From positions 1 through 32,951 of the IMG/VR virus record IMGVR_UViG_3300012920_000009: 32,951 bases of DNA. One strand, given 5' to 3'. A program made the position numbers and the translations under genes. Shown here piece after piece: positions 15,006-21,803 of the stretch. This DNA comes from a virus. How positions within the stretch are numbered: position 1 is the first letter of the stretch; each line of letters begins with the position of its first letter. A model generated the notes under the pieces. That model had not been told where the DNA came from, did not search any database, and saw nothing but the letters and a program-made list of their open reading frames with translations.

Positions 15006-15673
15006 AAGATTTAAGGATAGTAAAAAAAATTGTTAATGATTATTTTGAAATAAACATTTCAGATACATCACGAAAAAGACATTTTGTTGATGCAAGAAGA
15101 TTTTATTATACATTGTCAAGAGAATTTGTTAGAAATGCAACTCTTGAAAAAATAGGTGGACTTGTAAAAAAAGATCATGCTTCTGTAAATTTTGGTATAA
15201 AAACTTTACACTCTTTTATGCAGTATGACAAGCTCACTCAAAATAATTATTTAACTTTAAAAAAAATATGTTTAAGTAAATTAGATGAATTGGCAAATCC
15301 TTATGAAAAATATTTAAGTAAAGAAGATAAATTACAACATTCTGTGATGGAGTATTTATCTTTTCAATATCCAAATGTATATGCAATTCATGTAGCAAAC
15401 GAGGGCAAAAGAAGCCCTTTTGAAAGATTTAAATTTAAATACTTAGGTGGCAAGGCAGGAGTACCTGATATATTAATATTTAGGTCTAATGGTATGAGAA
15501 ATGGTCTTGCCATAGAATTAAAAGTTGGTTATAATAAACCTACTGACAGTCAAAAAGAATCGTTAGAAAAATTAAGAAAAGAAAATTGGGAATGTCATTG
15601 GACAAATGACTATGATAAAACTATTGAAATTATAGAGAAATATTTATCAATACCCAATGATACAAACACTTAA
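15002..15673 (+). CDS. DnaA domain IV-like / VRR-NUC nuclease fusion
   Basis: A 223-aa protein; I choose the ATG at 15002 (ATGA overlap with the preceding stop) over the in-frame ATG at 14987. The N-terminal half (about 1-75) resembles the DnaA C-terminal DNA-binding domain: RHFVDARRFYYTLSREF, then LEKIGGLVKKDHASVNFGIK, which parallels the DnaA signature GRDHTTVLHA. The C-terminal half (about 105-210) resembles a VRR-NUC endonuclease: a QHSVMEYLS helix, GGKAGVPDILIF with Pro-Asp, then LAIELKVG with Glu172 and Lys174, and PTDSQKE with Gln184. It could target a nuclease to DnaA-box-like sites at an origin or fork, or cleave branched DNA. The combination is read from motifs. Confidence 0.75.
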   Translation: MKDLRIVKKIVNDYFEINISDTSRKRHFVDARRFYYTLSREFVRNATLEKIGGLVKKDHASVNFGIKTLHSFMQYDKLTQNNYLTLKKICLSKLDELANPYEKYLSKEDKLQHSVMEYLSFQYPNVYAIHVANEGKRSPFERFKFKYLGGKAGVPDILIFRSNGMRNGLAIELKVGYNKPTDSQKESLEKLRKENWECHWTNDYDKTIEIIEKYLSIPNDTNT

Positions 15674-15911
15674 AATGGTTTATTGGTCAGAATCAAAACA
15701 AAGGATTCGTTTTACTGAAATACATAATTTTGAAGATTTTGAAAATTATGAATATGTTGGATCTTTGACAAGAGTTGAGTTTGATCTTCTCATTGAAGCA
15801 TTATTTATAAAATTTGAAGATGAGGAAATATGTTTGGAAGATGTACAACTTATGTATGATAGATTGAGAAGATTTTGTAACGAGATAAAGAATATTACAA
15901 ACAACCTATAA
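15657..15911 (+). CDS. Hypothetical acidic protein
   Basis: An 84-aa protein overlapping the preceding gene by 17 bases. It has an N-terminal beta-like part (MVYWSESKQRIRF) and a very acidic, aromatic centre (HNFEDFENYEYVG), then helices (EFDLLIEALFIKFEDEEICLED and MYDRLRRFCNEI). No cysteine or histidine cluster, no membrane segment, no family recognised. Its charge could suit binding to a basic partner. Position between the nuclease fusion and the initiator-like gene, six bases before the latter, suggests an accessory role in replication, but nothing in the sequence shows it. Confidence 0.6.
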   Translation: MIQTLKMVYWSESKQRIRFTEIHNFEDFENYEYVGSLTRVEFDLLIEALFIKFEDEEICLEDVQLMYDRLRRFCNEIKNITNNL

Positions 15912-15917
15912 AGATAA

Positions 15918-16601
15918 ATGAAAAAAAGCTATTATGCTATCATACCTGCATTTGTCAGATATGACACAAATTTAACTGCAAATGCTAAACTAATGTATGG
16001 TGAAATAACTGCACTATGCAATGAAAAAGGATATTGTTTTGCCACCAATAAATATTTTGCAGACCTATATAGTGTTTCAAATGTATCAATATCTAAGTGG
16101 ATTAACCAGTTAAAAGATTATGGTTATATAAAAGTCAAAATGGTTTATAAAGAAAATTCAAAAGAAATAGAATCAAGGCAAATGTATATAACAAATTTTA
16201 AAGAGGTAGTAAATAATTCTTTGGGGGGTAACATAAAAAAGTTAAAGGATAATAAATATATATATAACAATAATAATACAGTAGAATATAAAGAGAATAA
16301 ATATTCAGATATGGTTGTTAAATCTTTAGATCCTATTTGTAAATTATTTCCTACTCAAACAAGACCAAAAACAAAGAGTGAAAAAAATACTTGGCTTGAT
16401 TGTATAGATAAACTTGAGAGATTAGATGGATATAGTCCAAGAAAAGTTTATTACATAGCTTCTAAAGTTCGTAATGATGAATTTTGGAAAAACAATTTTT
16501 TATCAATACTTAAACTTCGTAAGAAAAATAAAGATGGTATAAAATATATAAATCTTTTTGAAGCTAAGTTTGGTAAAAATTTAAAACAAATGAATTTATG
16601 A
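15918..16601 (+). CDS. Phage replication initiator-like winged-helix protein (lambda O-like)
   Basis: A 227-aa protein. The N-terminus is a winged-helix domain of the HTH_36/replication-protein type: SYYAIIPAFVRYDTNLTANA, then LMYGEITALCNEKGYCFATN, YFADLYSVSNVSISKWINQL and the wing DYGYIKVKMVY. Residues about 110-128 are an Asn/Lys/Tyr-rich linker (NNNN) with very AT-rich DNA. The C-terminus (about 145-227) is helical and basic (TWLDCIDKLERLDGY, FWKNNFLSILKLRKK), resembling helicase-recruiting C-terminal parts of phage initiators. It likely binds the origin and recruits the primase-helicase encoded at 17685. In lambda-type initiators the origin lies inside the gene; the linker region is a candidate here. 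The stop overlaps the next start as ATGA. Confidence 0.7.
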   Translation: MKKSYYAIIPAFVRYDTNLTANAKLMYGEITALCNEKGYCFATNKYFADLYSVSNVSISKWINQLKDYGYIKVKMVYKENSKEIESRQMYITNFKEVVNNSLGGNIKKLKDNKYIYNNNNTVEYKENKYSDMVVKSLDPICKLFPTQTRPKTKSEKNTWLDCIDKLERLDGYSPRKVYYIASKVRNDEFWKNNFLSILKLRKKNKDGIKYINLFEAKFGKNLKQMNL

Positions 16602-17359
16602 TTTTTAAAGAATATTATTTACCTGAAGAATTTAAAGGAAGAAAATTGCCTGATATGAAAGTTAATGCAGAACATGGAACTTTTTTATTACAAAACAGAA
16701 GAAAATGGACAAAACAAGAGGAAGATTGGTTATTGTATTTAAAAGACAATATTGGCTTGTCATTCAAAGACATATCTATTTGTATAGATAGAGAGGAACA
16801 AAGAATAAGATTGAAATATAAAAGATTAAATAAAAAAAATAAAACATATAATAAAGCTCATATTGTTGATAAGTATAAAACCAATTTAGAAATACTTGAA
16901 AATAACGAAATAAAAACTTGTTTAGATTTATTTGCTTCAGAAAAAAGTTTTTGGGAAGATCATGTTAAGAATGTTACTTCAAATGATATAATACCATCTA
17001 TGTATAATACATATAACTTAAAAGCAGAAATACTCGCAAAGTATTTAAATGACAATTCATATACATTTGATTTAATCGATGTTGATCCTTTCGGTAGTGC
17101 TTTTAATTGTTTTGAAAATTCTATAAAAATGTGTAATAAAGTTTTAATTATAACTTATGGTGAAATGGGACATAAAAGATGGAAAAGATTAGATTTTGTA
17201 AAAAAAACATATAAAATAAAATCTCTTGATGAATTTACAATTGAAAATTTAATTAATTATACTAAAAAAATTGCTTTAAAAAATAATGTTATACTCGAAG
17301 TTGATTGTATAAAAAATTGGCACAATATATCAAGAGTATATTATAAAGTATTAAAATAA
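16598..17359 (+). CDS. Myb/SANT-like domain fused to a methyltransferase-like domain
   Basis: A 253-aa protein. Residues about 36-78 (KWTKQEEDWLLYLKDNIGLS, then FKDISICIDREEQRIRLKYK) match a Myb/SANT three-helix DNA-binding unit. The rest looks like a Rossmann methyltransferase: CLDLFASEKSF (108-118) fits SAM-binding motif I although glycine-poor, and FDLIDVDPFGSAF (157-169) fits motif IV. DxDPFGS is the form seen in Trm1-type tRNA guanine-N2 methyltransferases. The later VLIITYGEMGHKRW and a C-terminal SRVYYKVLK strand are compatible with the fold. It may modify DNA or RNA, or be inactive. It overlaps the initiator-like gene (ATGA) and sits 6 bases before the next. Target and activity are inferred. 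Confidence 0.6.
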   Translation: MIFKEYYLPEEFKGRKLPDMKVNAEHGTFLLQNRRKWTKQEEDWLLYLKDNIGLSFKDISICIDREEQRIRLKYKRLNKKNKTYNKAHIVDKYKTNLEILENNEIKTCLDLFASEKSFWEDHVKNVTSNDIIPSMYNTYNLKAEILAKYLNDNSYTFDLIDVDPFGSAFNCFENSIKMCNKVLIITYGEMGHKRWKRLDFVKKTYKIKSLDEFTIENLINYTKKIALKNNVILEVDCIKNWHNISRVYYKVLK

Positions 17360-17365
17360 AATTAT

Positions 17366-17695
17366 ATGAATAAATTACTTGTAAAAGAACTTAAAATAAA
17401 AGCAGAGGGTGTAGCTAAAAAGTTTTCTATTAGTAAAAGAGAGGGAAACTTTAACAATGAAATATTTAAGGTTTTAGAGATAATACCAATGTCAGACCAT
17501 ACTGCAAGTGTTATAATGAAAAAAAATACTGGTAAAAAAGCTGCATTCTTTTTTTACTACTTAAATAGAGGTATGTCTAAAGGTTGGCATTATTTTGTAC
17601 CAACTGATTCTCATATTTTAGGTATGCAATCATTTAATTTTTATAAATTAGAAATAGAAAGAAATAATTATAAAGAAAACTTCAATGAAAGATAA
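17366..17695 (+). CDS. Hypothetical protein
   Basis: A 109-aa, basic, aromatic-rich protein. The N-terminal part (LLVKELKIKAEGVAKKFSIS) is helical and lysine-rich; the centre (IMKKNTGKKAAFFFYYLNRG) has a Lys-rich patch beside a run of aromatic residues; the end is HYFVPTDSHILGMQSFNFYK. No cysteines, no membrane segment long enough to span, no recognised family. It sits between the methyltransferase-like gene and the primase-helicase and overlaps the latter by 11 bases, so it is probably co-translated with it. It may bind nucleic acid given its charge, but this is a guess. Confidence 0.6.
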   Translation: MNKLLVKELKIKAEGVAKKFSISKREGNFNNEIFKVLEIIPMSDHTASVIMKKNTGKKAAFFFYYLNRGMSKGWHYFVPTDSHILGMQSFNFYKLEIERNNYKENFNER

Positions 17696-19358
17696 ATTTT
17701 TAAACTTTGGAATAGATATTGGTTTTAAGACAGGTGAATTTCATATAACATGCCCTAAATGTTCACATAAAAGAAAAAAGAAAGCAGAGAAATGTTTATC
17801 TATAAACGAACTAAAAGGTTTATTTAATTGTCATCATTGTGGGTGGAGTGGTAATGTAAATCTTCAACAAAAAAAAGAATATGTAAGACCACTTGAAATA
17901 AAAGCAGATCTTTCTGAAAAAACACTTAAGTGGTTTGCAAAAAGAGGTATATCAGAAACCACGATAGTAAATTGGAAAATTAGTGAATCAGTAGAGTATT
18001 TTCCACAAGTAAAAAAAGAAAGAATTGCAATTAATTTTAATTACTATCGTGAGGGTAATTTAATAAATGTAAAATATCGTGATGGTCAAAAGAATTTTAA
18101 ATTATTTAAAGATGCTGAACTTATCTTTTATGGTCTTGACAATGTAAAAGAAATGGACAAGATATATATTGTAGAGGGTGAAATAGATGCTTTATCACTA
18201 CATGAAGCAGGTCTTTATAGTGTTTGTTCAGTACCTAATGGTGCATCAAAGGGTTCACAACGATTAGAGTATCTTGACAACTGTTGGGAATACTTTGTTG
18301 ATAAAAAAGAGATTGTACTTTGCACAGATAATGACCAGGCAGGTTTATCTTTGAGAAACGAACTTGCAAGAAGATTTGGTCAAGGTAGATGTAAATATGT
18401 GGAGTTTGGAGATTACAAAGATGCAAACGACATATTAGTAAGTAAAGGTGCAAGTGAACTTAGAGAAGTCGTAAATCAAGCTAAAAACTTTCCGATTGAG
18501 GGTGTATTAAATATTAACGATATTTGGGATAGTGTTCTTAACTACAACGAAAATGGAATCAAGAATTATAGTGTGCGACTTGGCGACAGTAATAGATATT
18601 TTAACATTAGTTTCGGACAATGGAGTGTTATTACAGGAATACCAAATTCAGGCAAGTCAGATGTCTGCGACCAAATATGCACTAATCTTGCATTATCCGA
18701 AAATTTTAGGATAGCTATATTTTCACCTGAAAGTTTCCCATACGAAGCTCATATAAAACGACTTGCAAATAAAATAAATGAAAAAGAGTGTAACACAGAA
18801 GATCTTAACAAAACAAAAGATTTTATAGAAGAACACTTTTACTTCGTAAAAATAGATTTAGAGAATCTTACACTTAAAGGTATATTAGATGCTTTTAGGC
18901 AACTTGTTTTCCAAAAAGGTGTTAATGTTTGTGTTATAGATCCATATAATATGTTAGATCATTCTGCTCAAAAAGATTTTACTTATGTAGGTAAACTGCT
19001 TTCAGAGATTACACAGTTCTGTCAACAAACAAACACACACTTATTTTTAGTAGCACACCCAAGAAAGATGGAAAGTGTTGAGGGTAAATATAGAGTACCC
19101 AACCCTTATGATATTTCCCAGTCAAGCGATTTCTTTAATAAAGCATATAATTGTATTACAGTTTATAGGAATCTTGGTCAAAAAACTATATATGGAAGTG
19201 ATAGTGTACAGATATATGTACAAAAGGTAAAGACAAAAGAGAATGGTATTCAGGGCGATTTTATGATAGCACCTGATTTTAAAAATGGTGGTGTATATAA
19301 AGCAGTTGATAAAGACAAACAAAGATTTGAAGTAATCAGAGATAATATACCTTTTTAG
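17685..19358 (+). CDS. Bifunctional primase-helicase (T7 gp4 type)
   Basis: A 557-aa protein with all parts of a T7 gp4/Twinkle-type enzyme. N-terminal zinc ribbon: CPKC (Cys23, Cys26) and CHHC (Cys49, Cys52). TOPRIM primase core: YIVEGEIDALSLHEAG (about 161-176, Glu164) and LCTDNDQAG (Asp215, Asp217), plus KDANDIL. RecA-type DnaB helicase: Walker A TGIPNSGKSD (317-326), FSPES (346-350), Walker B CVIDPYN (416-422), and LVAHPRK (455-461) with the sensor histidine. It unwinds DNA at the fork and makes primers. Presence of the initiator-like gene but no recognisable DNA polymerase implies use of the host polymerase. A promoter element follows directly after the stop. Confidence 0.93.
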   Translation: MKDKFLNFGIDIGFKTGEFHITCPKCSHKRKKKAEKCLSINELKGLFNCHHCGWSGNVNLQQKKEYVRPLEIKADLSEKTLKWFAKRGISETTIVNWKISESVEYFPQVKKERIAINFNYYREGNLINVKYRDGQKNFKLFKDAELIFYGLDNVKEMDKIYIVEGEIDALSLHEAGLYSVCSVPNGASKGSQRLEYLDNCWEYFVDKKEIVLCTDNDQAGLSLRNELARRFGQGRCKYVEFGDYKDANDILVSKGASELREVVNQAKNFPIEGVLNINDIWDSVLNYNENGIKNYSVRLGDSNRYFNISFGQWSVITGIPNSGKSDVCDQICTNLALSENFRIAIFSPESFPYEAHIKRLANKINEKECNTEDLNKTKDFIEEHFYFVKIDLENLTLKGILDAFRQLVFQKGVNVCVIDPYNMLDHSAQKDFTYVGKLLSEITQFCQQTNTHLFLVAHPRKMESVEGKYRVPNPYDISQSSDFFNKAYNCITVYRNLGQKTIYGSDSVQIYVQKVKTKENGIQGDFMIAPDFKNGGVYKAVDKDKQRFEVIRDNIPF

Positions 19359-19366
19359 TAACTTTG
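19359..19366 (+). promoter_or_regulatory. TAnnTTTG element four bases before the 19371 start
   Basis: TAACTTTG immediately after the primase-helicase stop; four bases (TTTA) then separate it from ATG 19371. It would yield a leaderless message for the 56-aa gene. Confidence 0.5.
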
Positions 19367-19370
19367 TTTA

Positions 19371-19541
19371 ATGTTTGATATTGACATAGCAGTTATGAGG
19401 GGATTTGGTGTTGGTTTTAACTACACTAATGAAGATATTGAGGGTGTAGAAACCATAGCTGATGATCTTAGACATACAATCCAGGTAATCTTTTTCTTTG
19501 TAATAATAAATATTACTTACTTCACACACAGAGAATTTTAG
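19371..19541 (+). CDS. 56-aa protein with hydrophobic C-terminal segment
   Basis: A short frame with a promoter element placed four bases upstream, as for other genes here. The N-terminal half starts MFDIDIAVMRGFGVGFNYTN and continues with an acidic stretch (EDIEGVETIADDL); the C-terminal half has a hydrophobic run (about residues 39-51, VIFFFVIINITY). It resembles small proteins seen near replication genes in Bacteroidetes phages, which often begin with a similar short strand-helix unit, but I cannot name a family. It could be a membrane-bound peptide. It occupies most of the 257-base gap after the helicase gene. Confidence 0.5.
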   Translation: MFDIDIAVMRGFGVGFNYTNEDIEGVETIADDLRHTIQVIFFFVIINITYFTHREF

Positions 19542-19561
19542 TAAAATAATATAAAAAATAT

Positions 19562-19590
19562 TTGCATAATTAAAATATTCTTTATATATT
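19562..19590 (+). promoter_or_regulatory. Possible degenerate promoter before the 19616 gene
   Basis: TTG at 19562-19564 is followed after 18 bases by TATATATT (19583-19590), which matches only the TA half and part of the TTTG half of the Bacteroidetes -7 element. The gap 19542-19615 is otherwise empty and very AT-rich. Confidence 0.25.
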
Positions 19591-19615
19591 AGTACTATAA
19601 TTAAAAACAAATAAT

Positions 19616-19807
19616 ATGAAAACAACTAAAAAAATATACCAAGTATGGTGGAAAGATTTCGCCTGTTTAGCTGAATTTGAAAATTGTGGCAAAGCCTTAA
19701 CTTTTTTGAACAGCAGACATTTAAAAAGAATGAATAACGGAGAAAAAGGGGCATTTTTCATTAATGAGGAAGACATAAATTATAAACCATATAATAAAAT
19801 AATATGA
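19616..19807 (+). CDS. Hypothetical small protein
   Basis: A 63-aa protein starting MKTTKKIYQVWWKDFACLAE. It contains an alternating aromatic/charged N-terminal strand (IYQVWWKDF), a helix (FENCGKALTFLNSRHLKRMN) and a short acidic end (FFINEEDINY), as in small beta-alpha-beta folds. Two cysteines (17, 24) are too few for a zinc site. No family recognised. Its stop overlaps the next start as ATGA, so the two genes form a small operon between the replication genes and the packaging genes. Confidence 0.6.
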   Translation: MKTTKKIYQVWWKDFACLAEFENCGKALTFLNSRHLKRMNNGEKGAFFINEEDINYKPYNKII

Positions 19808-20190
19808 GAAATACATTAGACAAAAAAATAAACAGAAGAAAAATTCTAAAAGCATTATCTACACCTTGGCAAGGTTATTTAGGAGCTATTGACAAATCAC
19901 AAATAGATCAAATTTACACAAAAGAAAGATTAGATAATAAAGGTAGATCTGTATCAGAAAAGGTATGGATAACTTTACTACGATATGGCTTTGAAAAAGT
20001 ATGGATTCCATTATTAGACAGAGATGGTAACCACATAGAATGGCAAAGCATAAAATTTAAATGTGGTACTGAAATATCAGCAAGTAGATTAGCTATAATT
20101 TATGCTGCATTTCTTTTTCCTAAAGATAAATTTGGTGTTGCACCTTGTAGTCGAAAGATACTAAACAACTCTGTTAATAATAATTTTTAA
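19804..20190 (+). CDS. Hypothetical protein upstream of the terminase genes
   Basis: A 128-aa, basic protein with a Lys/Arg-rich N-terminus (KKINRRKILKALS). It continues with a tryptophan-containing centre (TPWQGYLGAIDKSQID, then VWITLLRYGFEKVWIPLLDR) and a helical C-terminus (SASRLAIIYAAFLFPKD). The VWITLL/VWIPLL doublet is a small internal similarity. No membrane-spanning segment or known motif. It is followed by a strong terminator and is the last gene of the DNA-metabolism half; whether it belongs to replication or packaging cannot be told. Confidence 0.55.
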   Translation: MRNTLDKKINRRKILKALSTPWQGYLGAIDKSQIDQIYTKERLDNKGRSVSEKVWITLLRYGFEKVWIPLLDRDGNHIEWQSIKFKCGTEISASRLAIIYAAFLFPKDKFGVAPCSRKILNNSVNNNF

Positions 20191-20216
20191 TAACCATAAA
20201 TCATTGTTTTAAAATT

Positions 20217-20243
20217 AACCCACTTTAATCGGTGGGTTTTTTT
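20217..20243 (+). terminator. Intrinsic terminator before the terminase operon
   Basis: AACCCAC pairs with GTGGGTT across an eight-base loop and is followed by a run of T to 20243. Closes the transcript of the 19804 gene. The following promoter element begins four bases later. Confidence 0.9.
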
Positions 20244-20246
20244 ATG

Positions 20247-20254
20247 TATTTTTG
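20247..20254 (+). promoter_or_regulatory. TAnnTTTG element four bases before the small terminase start
   Basis: TATTTTTG directly after the terminator's T-tract; four bases (TAAA) lead to the GTG at 20259. It would start the packaging/head operon with a leaderless message. It also argues that the in-frame GTG at 20232, which lies within the terminator stem, is not the start. Confidence 0.55.
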
Positions 20255-20258
20255 TAAA

Positions 20259-20720
20259 GTGAAAAGCAACAAAAAACAACACACTAAAAAAGCAATACTT
20301 ACTGCTCTTGAAAAATCTCTTGGAGTTGTAACGACTGCTTGTAGGCAAGTTGGTATAAATAGGACTACCTATTACAAGTATCTAAAAGAAGATGAGGAGT
20401 TTGCTAAGCAAGTAAAAGATATTGAGAACATTGCTCTTGATTTTGCTGAATCACAACTGCATAAACAAATAAGTGAGGGCAATACTACTGCTACAATATT
20501 TCTTTTAAAGACAAAAGGTAAATCTCGTGGTTATGTAGAGAGAAGCGAGATAGTGCATGACAATCAAATTAAATCTACAATCATAGAATGGACACCACCA
20601 AAACAGTTGAACAAAAATGTAACAGACAATTCTACGACCTTATCAAATCAAACAAAAGATTCAAAGTCCACCAAGGAGGAACAAGGTCAGGAAAAACTTT
20701 CGGAATCTGTCAATACTTAG
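20259..20720 (+). CDS. terS: Terminase small subunit
   Basis: A 153-aa protein from the GTG at 20259, chosen because the promoter element and terminator exclude the GTG at 20232. The N-terminal part is an HTH: KAILTALEKSLGVVTTACRQ, then VGINRTTYYKYLKEDEEFAK, a homeodomain-like fold used by small terminases to recognise packaging sites. A central helix (IENIALDFAESQLHKQISEG) and TATIFLLKTKGKSRGYVERS follow, typical of phage small terminases next to PBSX-type large subunits. The last 44 residues are polar and low in complexity; their DNA also encodes the start of the large subunit, a 133-base overlap in another frame. Confidence 0.82.
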   Translation: MKSNKKQHTKKAILTALEKSLGVVTTACRQVGINRTTYYKYLKEDEEFAKQVKDIENIALDFAESQLHKQISEGNTTATIFLLKTKGKSRGYVERSEIVHDNQIKSTIIEWTPPKQLNKNVTDNSTTLSNQTKDSKSTKEEQGQEKLSESVNT

Positions 20721-21772
20721 TTTATTTACTTACATCATCAGAGAAACCTTTAACCATCTCTATTGTCCGTAAGACATTACCTGCCCTAAAAGGATCTGTG
20801 CTTCGTGATATGATGAATATTCTCCAGGAAACTGGTATTTACTATTTAGGAGTGCATAACAAAGCAGAAAACACTTTTAAGTACAACAATCATCTTATTG
20901 AGTTTCTTTCAGTAGATGAACCCCAAAAGATTCGTGGTCGTAAAAGAAACATAGCTTTTTTAAACGAGGGTAATGAGTTGAACATAGAAGATTTTAGACA
21001 AATCAATATGAGAACAACAGATATGTTAATTCTTGACTTTAACCCATCAGATCCTGTGCATTGGATTTATAGCGACTTAATACCAAGAGATGATTGTGAT
21101 ACTTGGATAACAACTTATAGAGATAACAACTTCTTATCAGCAGAACTTATACACGAAATTGAAAGAATGAAAGCAAGAGATCCTGATTATTGGAGAGTAT
21201 ATGGTGAGGGATTACAGGCAATCTTTAGTGCAAGACAAGTATTTAATAACTGGCATTTTATTGACTACAAAGATTTTCCTGAATTTGATTTAGATGTAGA
21301 GGGTGTTATTGGTATTGATTTTGGATATTCAAACGATCCTACTGCAATAGTTTTAACATTTAGACAAAATGATAAATTATACTTACATGAATTATTATAC
21401 AGAAAAGGTATGACAAATGGAGATATCGTTGATTTCTTAAAAGACAAAGGTTATGGTCAAATAATATGTTATGCTGATTCTGCTGAACCTAAGTCAATAG
21501 AGGAAATGAAAAGATTAGGAATGTATATAAAACCTGCAACTAAAGGGCAAGGGAGTATAAATGCAGGAATATCACTTCTTAAGGAGTATGATATATTTGT
21601 TAGTAAAGAATCAACAAATATTCAGAGAGAATATCATAACTATTATTGGGAACAATTAAAAGATGGAACTATAATAAACAAACCACAAGACAAAGAAAAT
21701 CACTTGATGGATTCTATAAGATATGCTACATATTCAAGATTTGGAAAGAGAGAAAATTTCTTTGTAATTTAA
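20588..21772 (+). CDS. terL: Terminase large subunit
   Basis: A 394-aa ATPase-nuclease that packages DNA into proheads. ATPase: Walker A GGTRSGKT (30-37), Walker B region IAFLNEGNEL (122-131, with Glu127/Glu130 candidates for the catalytic carboxylate), and motif LDFNPS (149-154). Nuclease (RNase H-like): GIDFGYSNDP with Asp244, CYADSAEP with Asp297 and a C-terminal MDSIRYA with Asp375. The pattern matches PBSX-family large terminases. The ATPase motif begins only 30 residues in, so no shorter start is possible and the 133-base overlap with the small subunit gene is real. A promoter element follows the stop. Confidence 0.95.
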   Translation: MDTTKTVEQKCNRQFYDLIKSNKRFKVHQGGTRSGKTFGICQYLVYLLTSSEKPLTISIVRKTLPALKGSVLRDMMNILQETGIYYLGVHNKAENTFKYNNHLIEFLSVDEPQKIRGRKRNIAFLNEGNELNIEDFRQINMRTTDMLILDFNPSDPVHWIYSDLIPRDDCDTWITTYRDNNFLSAELIHEIERMKARDPDYWRVYGEGLQAIFSARQVFNNWHFIDYKDFPEFDLDVEGVIGIDFGYSNDPTAIVLTFRQNDKLYLHELLYRKGMTNGDIVDFLKDKGYGQIICYADSAEPKSIEEMKRLGMYIKPATKGQGSINAGISLLKEYDIFVSKESTNIQREYHNYYWEQLKDGTIINKPQDKENHLMDSIRYATYSRFGKRENFFVI

Positions 21773-21776
21773 TTGT

Positions 21777-21784
21777 TATTTTTG
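21777..21784 (+). promoter_or_regulatory. TAnnTTTG element before the portal gene
   Basis: TATTTTTG just after the terminase stop and 19 bases before the portal ATG at 21804. No spaced TTG. Likely boosts portal and capsid expression. Confidence 0.5.
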
Positions 21785-21803
21785 TAAGATAAAAGCACGA
21801 TAA

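Noticed and set aside
12810-20190. Lysogeny functions (integrase, excisionase, CI-like repressor)
   Set aside because: No tyrosine or serine recombinase motifs and no divergent regulator pair. The only small HTH protein (13072) is in the same direction and inside an operon.
20232-20258. Upstream GTG start for the small terminase
   Set aside because: It overlaps the terminator stem and precedes the promoter element; GTG 20259 sits four bases after TAnnTTTG, as at other genes.
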